Below, piece after piece: positions 1-8,206 of a DNA stretch of 64,000 nt. Made by a program: the position numbers and the translations under genes. How positions within the stretch are numbered: the stretch's first letter is position 1; each line of letters opens with the position of its first letter. The notes under the pieces were generated by a model. That model was not told the origin of the DNA, searched no databases, and saw only the letters and a list, made by a program, of their open reading frames with translations. Origin of the DNA: an uncultured Burkholderiales bacterium (GTDB taxonomy: Bacteria > Pseudomonadota > Gammaproteobacteria > Burkholderiales > Burkholderiaceae_E); the NCBI GenBank assembly GCA_902826305.1, contig CADEEH010000007.1, positions 1 to 64,000 of the forward strand. Direction: 5' to 3'.

Positions 1-59
1 AACGCACCGGCGAGGGAAGGCAGCGGATCGGAGGGACCTGGCGACGGGGTGGATGACAT
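1..59 (-). CDS. N-terminus of a divergent gene, possibly YgfZ-like folate-binding protein (partial)
   Basis: Only the first 19 codons lie in the window. The minus-strand ATG at 59 opens a frame reading MSSTPSPGPSDPLPSLAGA that runs off the left edge without a stop. A perfect TATAAT on the minus strand (positions 91-86) lies about 27 bases upstream and could be its -10 box; no good -35 is seen. In many Burkholderiales a ygfZ (GcvT-like, Fe-S assembly) gene is divergent from mltG, and the Pro-rich start fits, but the fragment is too short for a family assignment. The product name is inference from gene order. Confidence 0.35.
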   Translation of the reverse strand, partial: MSSTPSPGPSDPLPSLAGA

Positions 60-137
60 GGGCGGCTCGGCATTGACCAGGACGTATTATAGGAACCGGC
101 CGCGTCTTGGGCCGCTGACACCCGCCGACGGTACCGG

Positions 138-1139
138 ATGATCCGCAAGTTGATGTGGCTGCTGGTCGTGGTTGCGCTCGCCGTCGCGGGACTGGCGGCG
201 TGGGCCCACCACCGTTATACGCGCGAGCCTCTGGTGCTGTCGAACACACCGCTGCGGATCAACGTGGCGAAGGGTGCGACGCTGCGCAGCCTGGCGCAAT
301 CGCTGCCCACACAAGGGTTGCCGGTCAGTCGGTGGGAGCTGATCGCCGCCGGCATGTGGCGCGGTGACGGCGACCGGATCAAGGCGGGTGTCTACCAGCT
401 CGATCAGGCGCCCACGCTCGAACAGCTGCTCGACAAACTGGTCAAGGGTGAATCGGTACTTGCCGAGATCCGTTTCATCGAGGGCTCGACGTTCCGCCAG
501 ATGCGCGCGGCGATCGCGCAGCACCCGGACCTGGCGAAGGACACGGTGGCACTCGCCGACGACGAACTGCTCCGGCGGATCGGGGCCACCGAGACCCATC
601 CCGAGGGGCTGTTCATGCCGAGCCGCTACGACTTCGCGCCCGGCTCGAGCGACCTGGACATCTATCGGCAGTCGTATCGGGAACTGAAACGCACGCTGGA
701 GCAGGTCTGGGAGTCCCGGGCCGCCGACCTGCCGCTCAAGTCGCCTTACGAAGCCCTGGTGCTCGCCTCGATGGTCGAGAAGGAGACCGGCCGCGACGGT
801 GATCGCGACAAGGTGGCCGCGGTGCTGGTCAACCGGCTGAAGAAGGGGATGCTGCTGCAGAGCGACCCGACGACGATCTACGGCATGGGGGATCGATTCG
901 ACGGCAACCTGCGCAAGCGCGACCTGCAGGCCGACACGCCGTACAACACCTACACGCGGCCGGGCCTGCCACCGACGCCGATCGCGCTGCCGGGCAAGGC
1001 GTCGCTGCAGGCCGCGATGCAGCCGGCGCGGATCAACGCGCTGTTCTTCGTCGCACGCGGCGACGGCAGCAGCGAATTCTCCGACGACCTCGCCGCCCAC
1101 AACCGTGCGGTGCAGAAGTACCAGCTGCGCAAGCGCTGA
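138..1139 (+). CDS. mltG: Endolytic murein transglycosylase MltG (YceG)
   Basis: MltG cleaves nascent glycan strands at the inner membrane and helps set peptidoglycan chain length. The 333-residue product has one N-terminal membrane anchor (about residues 5-23) followed by the periplasmic YceG domain. The ASMVEKET motif places the catalytic Glu at 214, followed by the conserved LLQSDPTTIYG and PYNTYTRPGLPPTPI segments near the C-terminus. Length matches the family. The stop codon overlaps the tmk start by one base (TGATG), so the two genes are probably translationally coupled. It heads the mltG-tmk-holB-pilZ operon. No oddities seen. Confidence 0.97.
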   Translation: MIRKLMWLLVVVALAVAGLAAWAHHRYTREPLVLSNTPLRINVAKGATLRSLAQSLPTQGLPVSRWELIAAGMWRGDGDRIKAGVYQLDQAPTLEQLLDKLVKGESVLAEIRFIEGSTFRQMRAAIAQHPDLAKDTVALADDELLRRIGATETHPEGLFMPSRYDFAPGSSDLDIYRQSYRELKRTLEQVWESRAADLPLKSPYEALVLASMVEKETGRDGDRDKVAAVLVNRLKKGMLLQSDPTTIYGMGDRFDGNLRKRDLQADTPYNTYTRPGLPPTPIALPGKASLQAAMQPARINALFFVARGDGSSEFSDDLAAHNRAVQKYQLRKR

Positions 1140-1759
1140 TGCGGCCGCGATTCATCACATTCGAGGGCATCGACGGGGCCGGCAAGAGCACCCACGTGCC
1201 CTGGGTCGCCGATCGGCTGCGGGCACGTGGCATCGATGTCGTCACCACCCGTGAACCCGGTGGTGCGGCACTGTCCGAAAGACTGCGCGAACTGATCCTG
1301 CACGAGAAGATGCCGTTCGACACCGAGGCATTGCTGATCTTCGCGGCCCGGCTGGTGCACCTGCAAGGTGTCGTACGCCCGGCGCTGGCCGCCGAGCGCT
1401 GGGTGCTGTGTGATCGGTTCACCGATTCCACCTATGCCTACCAGGGCGGGGGACGCGGCATGCCGGCCGAGCGCATCGCCATCCTCGAGGCCTGGACCCA
1501 CGGCAACCTGCAGCCCGACCGGACGTACCTGTTCGACCTGCCGGCCGACGAGGCGGAGCGCCGGCGCGGTGCCGTGCGACCTGCGGACCGTTTCGAGATG
1601 GAGGACCTCGGATTCTTCGAACGGGTGCGTGCAGCCTACCTGGATCGGTGCCGCAACGATCCGCGGCGGTTTCTGCTCATCGACGGGCGCCAGTCGATCG
1701 ACGATATTCATGCATTACTAGACGAAGATATCGCAACTATCTGTTCAACAAAAGATTAG
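1139..1759 (+). CDS. tmk: Thymidylate kinase
   Basis: Phosphorylates dTMP to dTDP. The 206-residue protein has the P-loop EGIDGAGKST at residues 9-18, the substrate-binding TREPGG at about 39-44, a DRFTDSTYAYQGGGRG core and a basic lid region (RRGAVRPADRFE). The start is fixed by the one-base overlap with mltG. The last 20 or so codons are markedly AT-rich for this genome (codons such as TTA, CTA, ATA and AAA appear close together), although the product still has normal length; this could reflect a weakly constrained C-terminus. A 69-base gap leads to holB. Confidence 0.96.
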   Translation: MRPRFITFEGIDGAGKSTHVPWVADRLRARGIDVVTTREPGGAALSERLRELILHEKMPFDTEALLIFAARLVHLQGVVRPALAAERWVLCDRFTDSTYAYQGGGRGMPAERIAILEAWTHGNLQPDRTYLFDLPADEAERRRGAVRPADRFEMEDLGFFERVRAAYLDRCRNDPRRFLLIDGRQSIDDIHALLDEDIATICSTKD

Positions 1760-1828
1760 TGCGAGTGACCCGGACCGCAACTCAGATCGAGTCAGAAACT
1801 GGATGAAGTCCAAGCCGGCAAGGTCTTG

Positions 1829-2920
1829 ATGGAAAAGACTCGTCTACCCTGGCTCGAGGCGCAGCTCGTCAGCCTGCTCGCGGGCCGCGAGCGGCTCGCC
1901 CACGCGCTGCTGCTGTTCGGTCCGCCCGGTGTCGGCAAGAGCCAGCTGGCGCATGACTTCGGCCAGGCGCTGCTGTGCGAATCGCCGGCCAGCGGCGGTC
2001 TTGCCTGCGGCCGCTGCGACGCCTGTGGCTGGTTTGCCGCTGGCAATCATCCGGACTGGCGACGCGTGGCCCCGGAAAGCCTGGACGCCGCCTCGGGCGG
2101 CGACGCCACGGACGACGGCGAGGACGAGGGCTCGGCCGAAGCCGCCGCGCCGCGCGCACGCGCCGGCCGTGCCTCGAAGGACATCAAGATCGCCCAGATC
2201 CGCGCACTGGCCGATTTCATCGCGCTGGCACCGCACCGGGGGCGGCGCAAGGTGATCCAGGTCGACCCGGCCGATGCGATGAACATCCCGGCGGCCAACG
2301 CGCTGCTGAAGTCGCTCGAGGAACCCAGCGGCGACACCGTGTTCCTGCTGGTGACCAGCCGGCCCGCTGCACTGCCGGCGACGATCGTGTCGCGTTGTGT
2401 GCGCCGGCCGATCCAGGCACCGACCGCCGACGAAGCGACCGCATGGCTGGCCGCGGACAGCGGCCTGTCGCCGGCCGACGCCCGGACGCTGCTGGATGCG
2501 GTCGGCGGATCACCGCTGCGCGCCCGGGATGCGGCCGAGCCGGCCCAGGGCACCGCCTATCGGACGGTGATGGAGGCCGTGGCCGGCATTCCGGACACTC
2601 GGCTCCAGGCCGTGGTGGATCTGTTGTCGCGGCTGGATCCGTCGGGATGGCTGCCACCGCTGCAACGCTGGCTGCTCGACCTGGCCCGGGTCGGCGCCGG
2701 CTCGGCGCCGCGATACTTCCCGGCGCAGGCGAAGCGGCTGGCCCAGCTGGCGGGCCGCACCCGCGGTGCCGATCTGGCCGAAGCCGGCGCCTGGCTGGCG
2801 CAGCGCGGAAGACTCGCCGAACACCCGCTCAACGCGCGCCTGTTCTGCGAGGAGATCCTGCTGCGGTATGCCGGGTGTTTCGACAGGGCCGACAGGAAGC
2901 GACGAGAAGGGCAGCGATGA
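1829..2920 (+). CDS. holB: DNA polymerase III subunit delta prime
   Basis: Clamp-loader subunit that opens the beta clamp together with delta and tau/gamma. The AAA+ fold is visible as Walker A GPPGVGKS at residues 31-38, a four-Cys zinc module (Cys50, 60, 63, 66) and the SRC motif before RRPIQ. An acidic stretch followed by an Ala/Arg-rich stretch between the zinc module and the second part of the ATPase domain (DDGEDEGSAEAAAPRARAG) is longer than in E. coli but common in Burkholderiales. The ATG at 1829 was preferred over the TTG just before it. The stop overlaps the pilZ start as ATGA, indicating coupling. Confidence 0.95.
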   Translation: MEKTRLPWLEAQLVSLLAGRERLAHALLLFGPPGVGKSQLAHDFGQALLCESPASGGLACGRCDACGWFAAGNHPDWRRVAPESLDAASGGDATDDGEDEGSAEAAAPRARAGRASKDIKIAQIRALADFIALAPHRGRRKVIQVDPADAMNIPAANALLKSLEEPSGDTVFLLVTSRPAALPATIVSRCVRRPIQAPTADEATAWLAADSGLSPADARTLLDAVGGSPLRARDAAEPAQGTAYRTVMEAVAGIPDTRLQAVVDLLSRLDPSGWLPPLQRWLLDLARVGAGSAPRYFPAQAKRLAQLAGRTRGADLAEAGAWLAQRGRLAEHPLNARLFCEEILLRYAGCFDRADRKRREGQR

Positions 2921-3297
2921 GTGACACGACGCCAGGCATCACCCCCGCGGCCGCGGCCGGCCCGCGCCCGGGTGTCGTCCAGCTGACGATCCGCGAGAAG
3001 GCGGCGCTGTATGCCGCCTACATGCCGATGATCGACGGCGGCGGTCTGTTCATTCCGACCACACGCGCCGCCCAGCTCGGCGACGAGATCTACGCGCTGC
3101 TGACACTGATGGACGAGCCGGCCAAGGTGCCGATTCCCGGCAAGGTGGTCTGGGTGACTCCGGCCGGCACACCCGGACGCCAGCAGGGCATCGGCATCCG
3201 CTTCGCGAAGAACGAATCCGGCGAACAGGCGCGCCGCAAGATCGAGAACTACATCGGCGGCGCGCTGAAGTCGAGCCGCCCGACACACACCGTCTGA
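2917..3297 (+). CDS. pilZ: PilZ domain protein (type IV pilus assembly PilZ family)
   Basis: A 126-residue PilZ-fold protein of the short, pilus-assembly type, the usual downstream partner of holB in beta- and gammaproteobacteria. It shows the conserved YAAYMPMIDGGGLFIPT segment and the KVVWVTP...RQQGIGIRF core. It lacks the RxxxR/DxSxxG signature of c-di-GMP-binding PilZ domains, so it probably acts by protein contacts with PilB/FimX-like partners rather than by binding the nucleotide. The start is set by the ATGA overlap with holB. A GC-rich hairpin follows the stop. In related genomes tatD comes next; here it is about 13.8 kb away. Confidence 0.93.
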   Translation: MSDTTPGITPAAAAGPRPGVVQLTIREKAALYAAYMPMIDGGGLFIPTTRAAQLGDEIYALLTLMDEPAKVPIPGKVVWVTPAGTPGRQQGIGIRFAKNESGEQARRKIENYIGGALKSSRPTHTV

Positions 3298-3303
3298 CAT
3301 CGG

Positions 3304-3323
3304 CCCGGGGCGTTCGCCCCGGG
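3304..3323. terminator. Hairpin after pilZ
   Basis: Perfect 8-bp stem (CCCGGGGC / GCCCCGGG) with a GTTC loop, starting six bases after the pilZ stop. It is followed by TTCT rather than a full U-tract, so it is a plausible but not canonical intrinsic terminator closing the mltG-pilZ operon. Confidence 0.6.
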
Positions 3324-3376
3324 TTCTCCCTGTCCACATCCCCGCTTTCGGCGGCCGCCCATCGCGGCCGTGGCAC

Positions 3377-3437
3377 GTTCAGCTTTGCTGAACGGACAGT
3401 TCACCGAACACGAATTCGTCGCCCGAACGTTGTTCGG
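3377..3437. promoter_or_regulatory. Two inverted repeats upstream of the Liv-type operon
   Basis: GTTCAGC-TTT-GCTGAAC (3377-3393) and CCGAAC-GTT-GTTCGG (3423-3437) are both perfect inverted repeats with 3-base centres, in the 180-base gap before the substrate-binding protein gene. Both contain GTTC/GAAC half-sites 46 bp apart. They could be operators for an unidentified regulator; no regulator gene adjoins this operon. The first could also act as an RNA hairpin. Confidence 0.4.
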
Positions 3438-3476
3438 CACACTGCGCCCACCCGGGGCGGGTGATGAGGAGACACG

Positions 3477-4778
3477 ATGACGATTCGAAAGATCGCGGGC
3501 AGCGTCGCGGCGCTGCTGATGACGGCCGGCGTCGCGCTGGCGCAGGACAAGCCGGCTGAACTGAAGATCGGCATCTCGACGTTCACGTCGGGTGCCGCAT
3601 CGGTGTTCGGTGTGCCGGCCAAGGCGGCCGCGGAGATGCTGATCGAGGAAATGAACGCGGCCGGCGGCATCGGCGGCGTGAAGATCAGTCCGACCTTCAT
3701 CGACGAGGGCATCGGCGGCGACAAGCTGCTCAGCGAATACCGGCGCCTGGTCCAGGAGCAGGGCATCCGGACGATGCTGGCGGCGATCTCGAGCGGCAAC
3801 TGCAACATCCTCGCCCCGGTGGCCGAGGACCTGAAGGTGCTCAACGTGATGTGGGACTGCGGCACCGAGAAGGTCCTCGAGGCCCGTCGCTACAAGTACG
3901 TGGTCCGCACGCAGGCCAACGCGACCACCGAGATGGTCGCGACCGTGCTCTACCTGCTGAGGACACGGCCGGACTTCAACACGATCGCCGTGGTCAACCA
4001 GGACTATGCGTGGGGCCGCGACTCGTGGGAGATCTTCCTGAACACGCTGAAGGTGTTCAAGCCCGAGGTCAAGGTGGTCGCCGAGATGTTCCCCAAGCTG
4101 GGCGCCTCGGACTTCTCGACCGAGATCAGCCGGCTGCAGGCGCTCAAGCCCGACGTCGTGTTGTCGACGAGCTGGGGCGGCGACCTCGACACGCTGGTGC
4201 GGCAGGCCTCGCAACGTGGCCTGTTCACGCAGGGCGCGACCTTCGTGATGCCGCTGCTCGAGAGCTCGCTGGAGCGGCTCGGCGCGGCCGTGCCCGACGG
4301 CATCATCGCCGGTGCGCGCGGTGATCACTACTGGTTGCATCCGGAGACCAAGGACGATCCGAAACACAAGGAGTTCGTCGCCAAGTTCAAGGCGAAGACC
4401 GGTGCCTACCCGATCTATCCGACCTACCACATGGCGCAGGCGCTGTTCGGCCTGAAGGTCGGCTACGAGAACGCGATCAAGTCGGCCGGCGGCAAGTGGC
4501 CGACCCCGGAACAGGTCGCCGACTCGATGCGGCAGATGCAGTTCAAGGCGTTCGGGCAGCCGGTCAAGATGCGCGAGGACGGGCAGGGGCTCGAGACCCA
4601 ACTCCTCGGTGTGACCAGGCGGGTGCCGCAGTATCCGTTCGCGGTCCTCGACAAGATGATGCTGGTGCCGGCGGAGATGGTGACGACGCCGGTCGGCCAG
4701 CAGTCGCCGACCTGGGTCAAGACGATCGACCCGGCGATCCTGAAGAGTGACCGCCTGAAGACCTACGACTTCAAGTGA
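3477..4778 (+). CDS. ABC transporter substrate-binding protein, branched-chain amino acid family
   Basis: Periplasmic binding protein (Peripla_BP_6 / LivJ-like) feeding the permeases and ATPases downstream. The 433-residue precursor has a signal peptide ending at about residue 23 (VALA-Q). The mature part begins LKIGISTFTSG, typical of family members that bind aromatic acids, amides or short-chain organic acids rather than Leu/Ile/Val. It is followed by a 12-bp hairpin and then livH-like, livM-like, livG-like and livF-like genes, then an SDR and an MmgE/PrpD protein. This context argues for import of a carboxylic acid that is catabolised. Substrate is unknown. Confidence 0.9.
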   Translation: MTIRKIAGSVAALLMTAGVALAQDKPAELKIGISTFTSGAASVFGVPAKAAAEMLIEEMNAAGGIGGVKISPTFIDEGIGGDKLLSEYRRLVQEQGIRTMLAAISSGNCNILAPVAEDLKVLNVMWDCGTEKVLEARRYKYVVRTQANATTEMVATVLYLLRTRPDFNTIAVVNQDYAWGRDSWEIFLNTLKVFKPEVKVVAEMFPKLGASDFSTEISRLQALKPDVVLSTSWGGDLDTLVRQASQRGLFTQGATFVMPLLESSLERLGAAVPDGIIAGARGDHYWLHPETKDDPKHKEFVAKFKAKTGAYPIYPTYHMAQALFGLKVGYENAIKSAGGKWPTPEQVADSMRQMQFKAFGQPVKMREDGQGLETQLLGVTRRVPQYPFAVLDKMMLVPAEMVTTPVGQQSPTWVKTIDPAILKSDRLKTYDFK

Positions 4779-4795
4779 AATCCGCGGGCGGTCGA

Positions 4796-4822
4796 CCGGA
4801 TGCGCCGCAACGGCGCATCCGG
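4796..4822. terminator. Strong intra-operon hairpin between binding protein and permease genes
   Basis: Perfect 12-bp stem (CCGGATGCGCCG / CGGCGCATCCGG) with a 3-base CAA loop, 18 bases after the binding-protein stop. No U-tract follows, so it may stabilise the upstream mRNA or attenuate transcription, giving more binding protein than permease as in many ABC operons. Confidence 0.7.
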
Positions 4823-4894
4823 CGTCGCCTCGACTGACGGCGGCGCTGGGTCGCCGGATACGAACGCCGCGACCGGCGCGACGACACCACACCG

Positions 4895-5800
4895 ATGGAC
4901 TCCAGCCTGATCGCCCTGGCCGTGATGGACGGCGTGTCGTACGCGGCACTGCTGTTCCTGGTCGCACTCGGCCTGACGCTGATCTTCGGTGTCATGCGGA
5001 TCCTGAACGTCGCCCACGGCAGCCTCTATGCCTGGGGTGGCTACTTCGCGGCGACGCTGGGCCTGGCGATCACGAAGAACGGACTGCCGCCGTGGCTCGC
5101 ATTGCCGGCGCTGTTCGTGGCCGCGATCCTGATCGGCGGGCTGCTCGGCACGATCCTCGAGTTCGCGCTGCTGCGCCGGATCCTGGACAAGGATCCGATC
5201 CTGCAGCTGCTGGTCACGTTCGCCGCATTCATGGTGCTCGAGGACGTGCAGCGCCTGATCTGGGGCGTGCAGCCGGTGTTCGTCTCCGACGTCGTGCCGC
5301 AGCTGGGCACGATCGCGGTCGGCGGGATCACGTACACCCGGTACCAGCTGCTGGTGCTGCCGGCGGTTGCGGTGGCGGCATTCTTCGGGCTGCGCTGGTT
5401 CCTCGGGCGCACCGCGCTCGGCCGCCAGGTGACCGCGGTCACGCACCATCGCGAGATCGCCACCGCGATGGGTGTGAACACGAATCGCGTGACCTGGCTG
5501 ACGATCGCCCTCGGTGGCGTGCTGGGCGCCCTCGGCGGCGCACTGGCCTCACCGACCACCTCGTTCACACCCGGCATCGGCGCCGACATGATGGTGCTGT
5601 CGTTCGCGGTGGTCGCCACCGCCGGCCTCGGGCAGATCGGCGGTGCCGCGCTGGCCGCGCTGATGATCGGGCTCGCCCGCTCGTTCGCGATCTACCTGAT
5701 GCCGGAACTCGAGGTGCTGATGCCGTACCTGATCATGGTCGGGGTGCTGCTGCTGCGCCCCGAAGGCCTGTTCTCGACCGCCACCGCACGGAGGATCTGA
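4895..5800 (+). CDS. Branched-chain-type ABC transporter permease (LivH family)
   Basis: Inner-membrane permease, 301 residues, about eight predicted hydrophobic segments. It begins with the family-typical ALLFLVALGLTLIFGVMRILN and NVAHGSLYAWG segments. It pairs with the LivM-like protein encoded immediately downstream to form the translocation pore. Its stop codon overlaps the next start as ATGA. The ATG at 4895 is the first start after the hairpin and gives a full-length N-terminal helix. Confidence 0.92.
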   Translation: MDSSLIALAVMDGVSYAALLFLVALGLTLIFGVMRILNVAHGSLYAWGGYFAATLGLAITKNGLPPWLALPALFVAAILIGGLLGTILEFALLRRILDKDPILQLLVTFAAFMVLEDVQRLIWGVQPVFVSDVVPQLGTIAVGGITYTRYQLLVLPAVAVAAFFGLRWFLGRTALGRQVTAVTHHREIATAMGVNTNRVTWLTIALGGVLGALGGALASPTTSFTPGIGADMMVLSFAVVATAGLGQIGGAALAALMIGLARSFAIYLMPELEVLMPYLIMVGVLLLRPEGLFSTATARRI

Positions 5801-6750
5801 TGTCGTCGCGATGGCGCCTGCCGCTGCTGGTCGTGCTGCTCGTCGCCGCGGTCCTCGGAGTCTCGCTGCTGATGCCGTGGCTGAAGACCCCGGTATTGGT
5901 CGCGTTGTCCAACGGACTGGCGGTCACCGGCGTGATCATCCTGATCCGTGCCGGCCAGGTGTCGTTCGGCCACGCGATGTTCGCCTGCCTGTCCGGTTAC
6001 GCGGCCGCCTTCGCGGGTCGGGCTTGGCATTCGGATGCCCTGGTGCTGATCGCGCTGGGCACCGCGGCGGCGACCGTGGCCGGCATGCTGGTCGGCCTGT
6101 TCATGGTTCGTTACCGCGGCATCTTCTTCGGTATGCTGAACCTGGCGTTCTCGATGGTGCTGTTCTCGGTGCTCGGCAAGTTCGGCGCGGTGACCGGCGG
6201 CACCGACGGCCTGCGCTTCGACCGGCCGTCGTTCGCCTGGGTCCATCTCGAACGCGACGCCTTCGAGACCGTACTGCTGCTGCTGGCGCTGCTCGCCGCG
6301 GTCGCGGCCGGCCTGCTGGTCCAGCGTTATTTCCGCAGCGTCAGCGGCCAGGCGCTGGCCGCGATCAAGACCAACGAGACCCGGCTCGAGTACCTCGGCA
6401 TCTCCGCCAAGCGTGTGTTCTGGGGTGGTTACGTGCTGTCGGCGGCGTTGTGCGGACTCGGCGGCAGCCTGTTCGCGCTGGCGCAGGGCCTGGTGACCCC
6501 GGAGATGGGCTACTGGGTGCGTTCGGGCGAGATCGTGTTCATCGCGATCCTCGGCGGATCGGGTCATGCGATCGGTGCCTTCGTCGGCGCGTTCGTCTTC
6601 GAGTTCGTCAAGCTGTACGCGGCGGCACTGCTGACCGGCGCCTGGCAACTGGTGCTAGGCCTGGTGCTGATCGTCATGGTGTTCGTCGCGCCCCGCGGCT
6701 TGTACGGACTGGTCGAGCGGCATGTCGCCGCACCCAAGGCCGCGCCGTGA
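5800..6750 (+). CDS. Branched-chain-type ABC transporter permease (LivM family)
   Basis: Second permease, 316 residues, rich in transmembrane helices. The conserved LIRAGQVSFGHAMFACLSGYAAA segment and the cytoplasmic EAA-like loop (AIKTNETRLEYLGISAKRVFW) contact the ATPases. Overlaps livH-like by ATGA at its start and the next gene by GTGA at its end, so the whole transporter is tightly coupled. Confidence 0.92.
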   Translation: MSSRWRLPLLVVLLVAAVLGVSLLMPWLKTPVLVALSNGLAVTGVIILIRAGQVSFGHAMFACLSGYAAAFAGRAWHSDALVLIALGTAAATVAGMLVGLFMVRYRGIFFGMLNLAFSMVLFSVLGKFGAVTGGTDGLRFDRPSFAWVHLERDAFETVLLLLALLAAVAAGLLVQRYFRSVSGQALAAIKTNETRLEYLGISAKRVFWGGYVLSAALCGLGGSLFALAQGLVTPEMGYWVRSGEIVFIAILGGSGHAIGAFVGAFVFEFVKLYAAALLTGAWQLVLGLVLIVMVFVAPRGLYGLVERHVAAPKAAP

Positions 6751-7499
6751 CCCGCAACGGCGACGCGCTGCTGTCCACGCGCGGGTTGTCGCTCGCGTTC
6801 GGTGGCGTGGTCGCCGCCGATGGCATCGACTTCGACCTGCGCCAGGGCGAACGGCTGGCGGTGGTCGGCCAGAACGGCGCCGGCAAGACCACGTTCATCA
6901 ACATCTGCACCGGCTACCTGAAGCCGTCGTCCGGCACGGTCCGCTTCGATGGCACCGACATCACCGGCCAGAGCCCGCGCGCGATCACCCGTCGCGGCAT
7001 CGGGCGATCGTTCCAGCTGCCCCAGGTCTTCACCGAACACACGGTGCGCGAATGTGTGATGCTGGCCGCCTCCGCGGTCGGCCACAAGCGCGGCTTCTGG
7101 CCGTCACTGGCCGAGGCGATCGATCGTGCCGAGGTCGACCACACACTCGATCTGCTGCAGCTCCGGGACCGCGCCGACGACCTGGCCGGGGCGCTGCCCG
7201 AGGGGCAGCGCAAGCTGCTCGACGTCGCGATGGCGCTGGTGCTGCGGCCCAAGCTGCTGATCATGGACGAGCCCACCAGCGGCGTGTCCAGCGACGAGAA
7301 ACACGAACTGATGGCGGTGCTGATGCGTGCACTCGACGAACGCGAGGTGACCAGCATCTTCGTCGAACACGACATCGACATCGTCCGTCGCTACGCGACG
7401 CGGCTGGCCGCGTGGATCGCCGGCAAGATCGCCGTCGACGGGCCACCCGAGGCGGTGCTGCGCGACCCGGCCGTGATCCGCAACGTGGTCGGGGAATGA
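6747..7499 (+). CDS. ABC transporter ATP-binding protein (LivG family)
   Basis: Cytoplasmic ATPase, 250 residues from a GTG start that overlaps the LivM-like stop (GTGA). Walker A GQNGAGKTT lies at residues 41-49 and Walker B LLIMDEPTSG follows. The ABC signature reads LPEGQRK rather than the usual LSGGQ or LAYGQ form; substitutions here are common in LivG proteins, so loss of function is not implied. The insert between Walker A and the signature (VGHKRGFWPSL) is typical of LivG. Heterodimerises with the following LivF-like subunit. Confidence 0.92.
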   Translation: MTRNGDALLSTRGLSLAFGGVVAADGIDFDLRQGERLAVVGQNGAGKTTFINICTGYLKPSSGTVRFDGTDITGQSPRAITRRGIGRSFQLPQVFTEHTVRECVMLAASAVGHKRGFWPSLAEAIDRAEVDHTLDLLQLRDRADDLAGALPEGQRKLLDVAMALVLRPKLLIMDEPTSGVSSDEKHELMAVLMRALDEREVTSIFVEHDIDIVRRYATRLAAWIAGKIAVDGPPEAVLRDPAVIRNVVGE

Positions 7500-7500
7500 G

Positions 7501-8181
7501 ATGCTGACGCTGGAGAACGTCACCGCGACGATCGCCGGCCTGCAGGTGCTGCGCGGCATCGGCGCCGCCTTCCACGCCGGCACCACCGTCGCGGTCGTCG
7601 GCCGCAACGGCGCCGGCAAGACCACGTTGCTGCGGCTGGTGATGGGATTCCTGCCCGGCCACGAGGGCCGCGCGTTGTTCGACGGCGAGGACCTGGCCCG
7701 CGTGCCGGCTCGGGACCGGGCGCGGCTCGGCATCGGCTATGCACCGGAGGACCGGGTGATGTTCCCGAGCTTCAGCGTCGAGGGCAACCTGCGTTTCCCG
7801 TGCGAGGTGATCGGTCTGTCGCGGCGCGAGATCGACGATCGCCTCGCCGAGACGCTGAACATCGTGCCCGAGCTCGAAGTGATGCTCGGCCGCTCCGGTG
7901 CGGCGCTGTCGGGCGGGCAGGGCAAGATGGCGGCGCTGGGTCGTGCGATCATGGCCGGTCGGCGGCTCGTGCTGCTCGACGAGCCGTTCCAGGGGCTGGC
8001 GCCGGTGCTCGCGCAGCAGTACTCGGCCTCGCTGGTGCGATTGCACCGCGCGCGCCCGGATCTGTGTGTCGTGGTCACCGAATCGAATCGCAGCCTGCTG
8101 AAGGACATCCCCACCGAGACCCTGGTACTCGAGCGGGGCGAACTGCTGCGCGGCGATCTCGCCGCGTCGCCGGGTCATTGA
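7501..8181 (+). CDS. ABC transporter ATP-binding protein (LivF family)
   Basis: Second ATPase of the importer, 226 residues. Walker A GRNGAGKTT at residues 34-42, a canonical LSGGQ signature and Walker B LVLLDEPFQGLAP. Starts one base after the LivG-like stop. With this gene the importer is complete (binding protein, two permeases, two ATPases). Confidence 0.92.
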   Translation: MLTLENVTATIAGLQVLRGIGAAFHAGTTVAVVGRNGAGKTTLLRLVMGFLPGHEGRALFDGEDLARVPARDRARLGIGYAPEDRVMFPSFSVEGNLRFPCEVIGLSRREIDDRLAETLNIVPELEVMLGRSGAALSGGQGKMAALGRAIMAGRRLVLLDEPFQGLAPVLAQQYSASLVRLHRARPDLCVVVTESNRSLLKDIPTETLVLERGELLRGDLAASPGH

Positions 8182-8206
8182 TACGGACGAAACGAAGGAG
8201 GATCGG

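Noticed and set aside
3249..4967. 572-codon minus-strand frame opposite the Liv-type binding protein
   Set aside because: Antisense shadow; Arg/His/Leu-rich with no signal, fold or motif.
7171..7230. LivG-like signature LPEGQRK instead of LSGGQ as evidence of a dead ATPase
   Set aside because: Degenerate signatures are common in LivG proteins; Walker A, Walker B and the LivF partner are intact.
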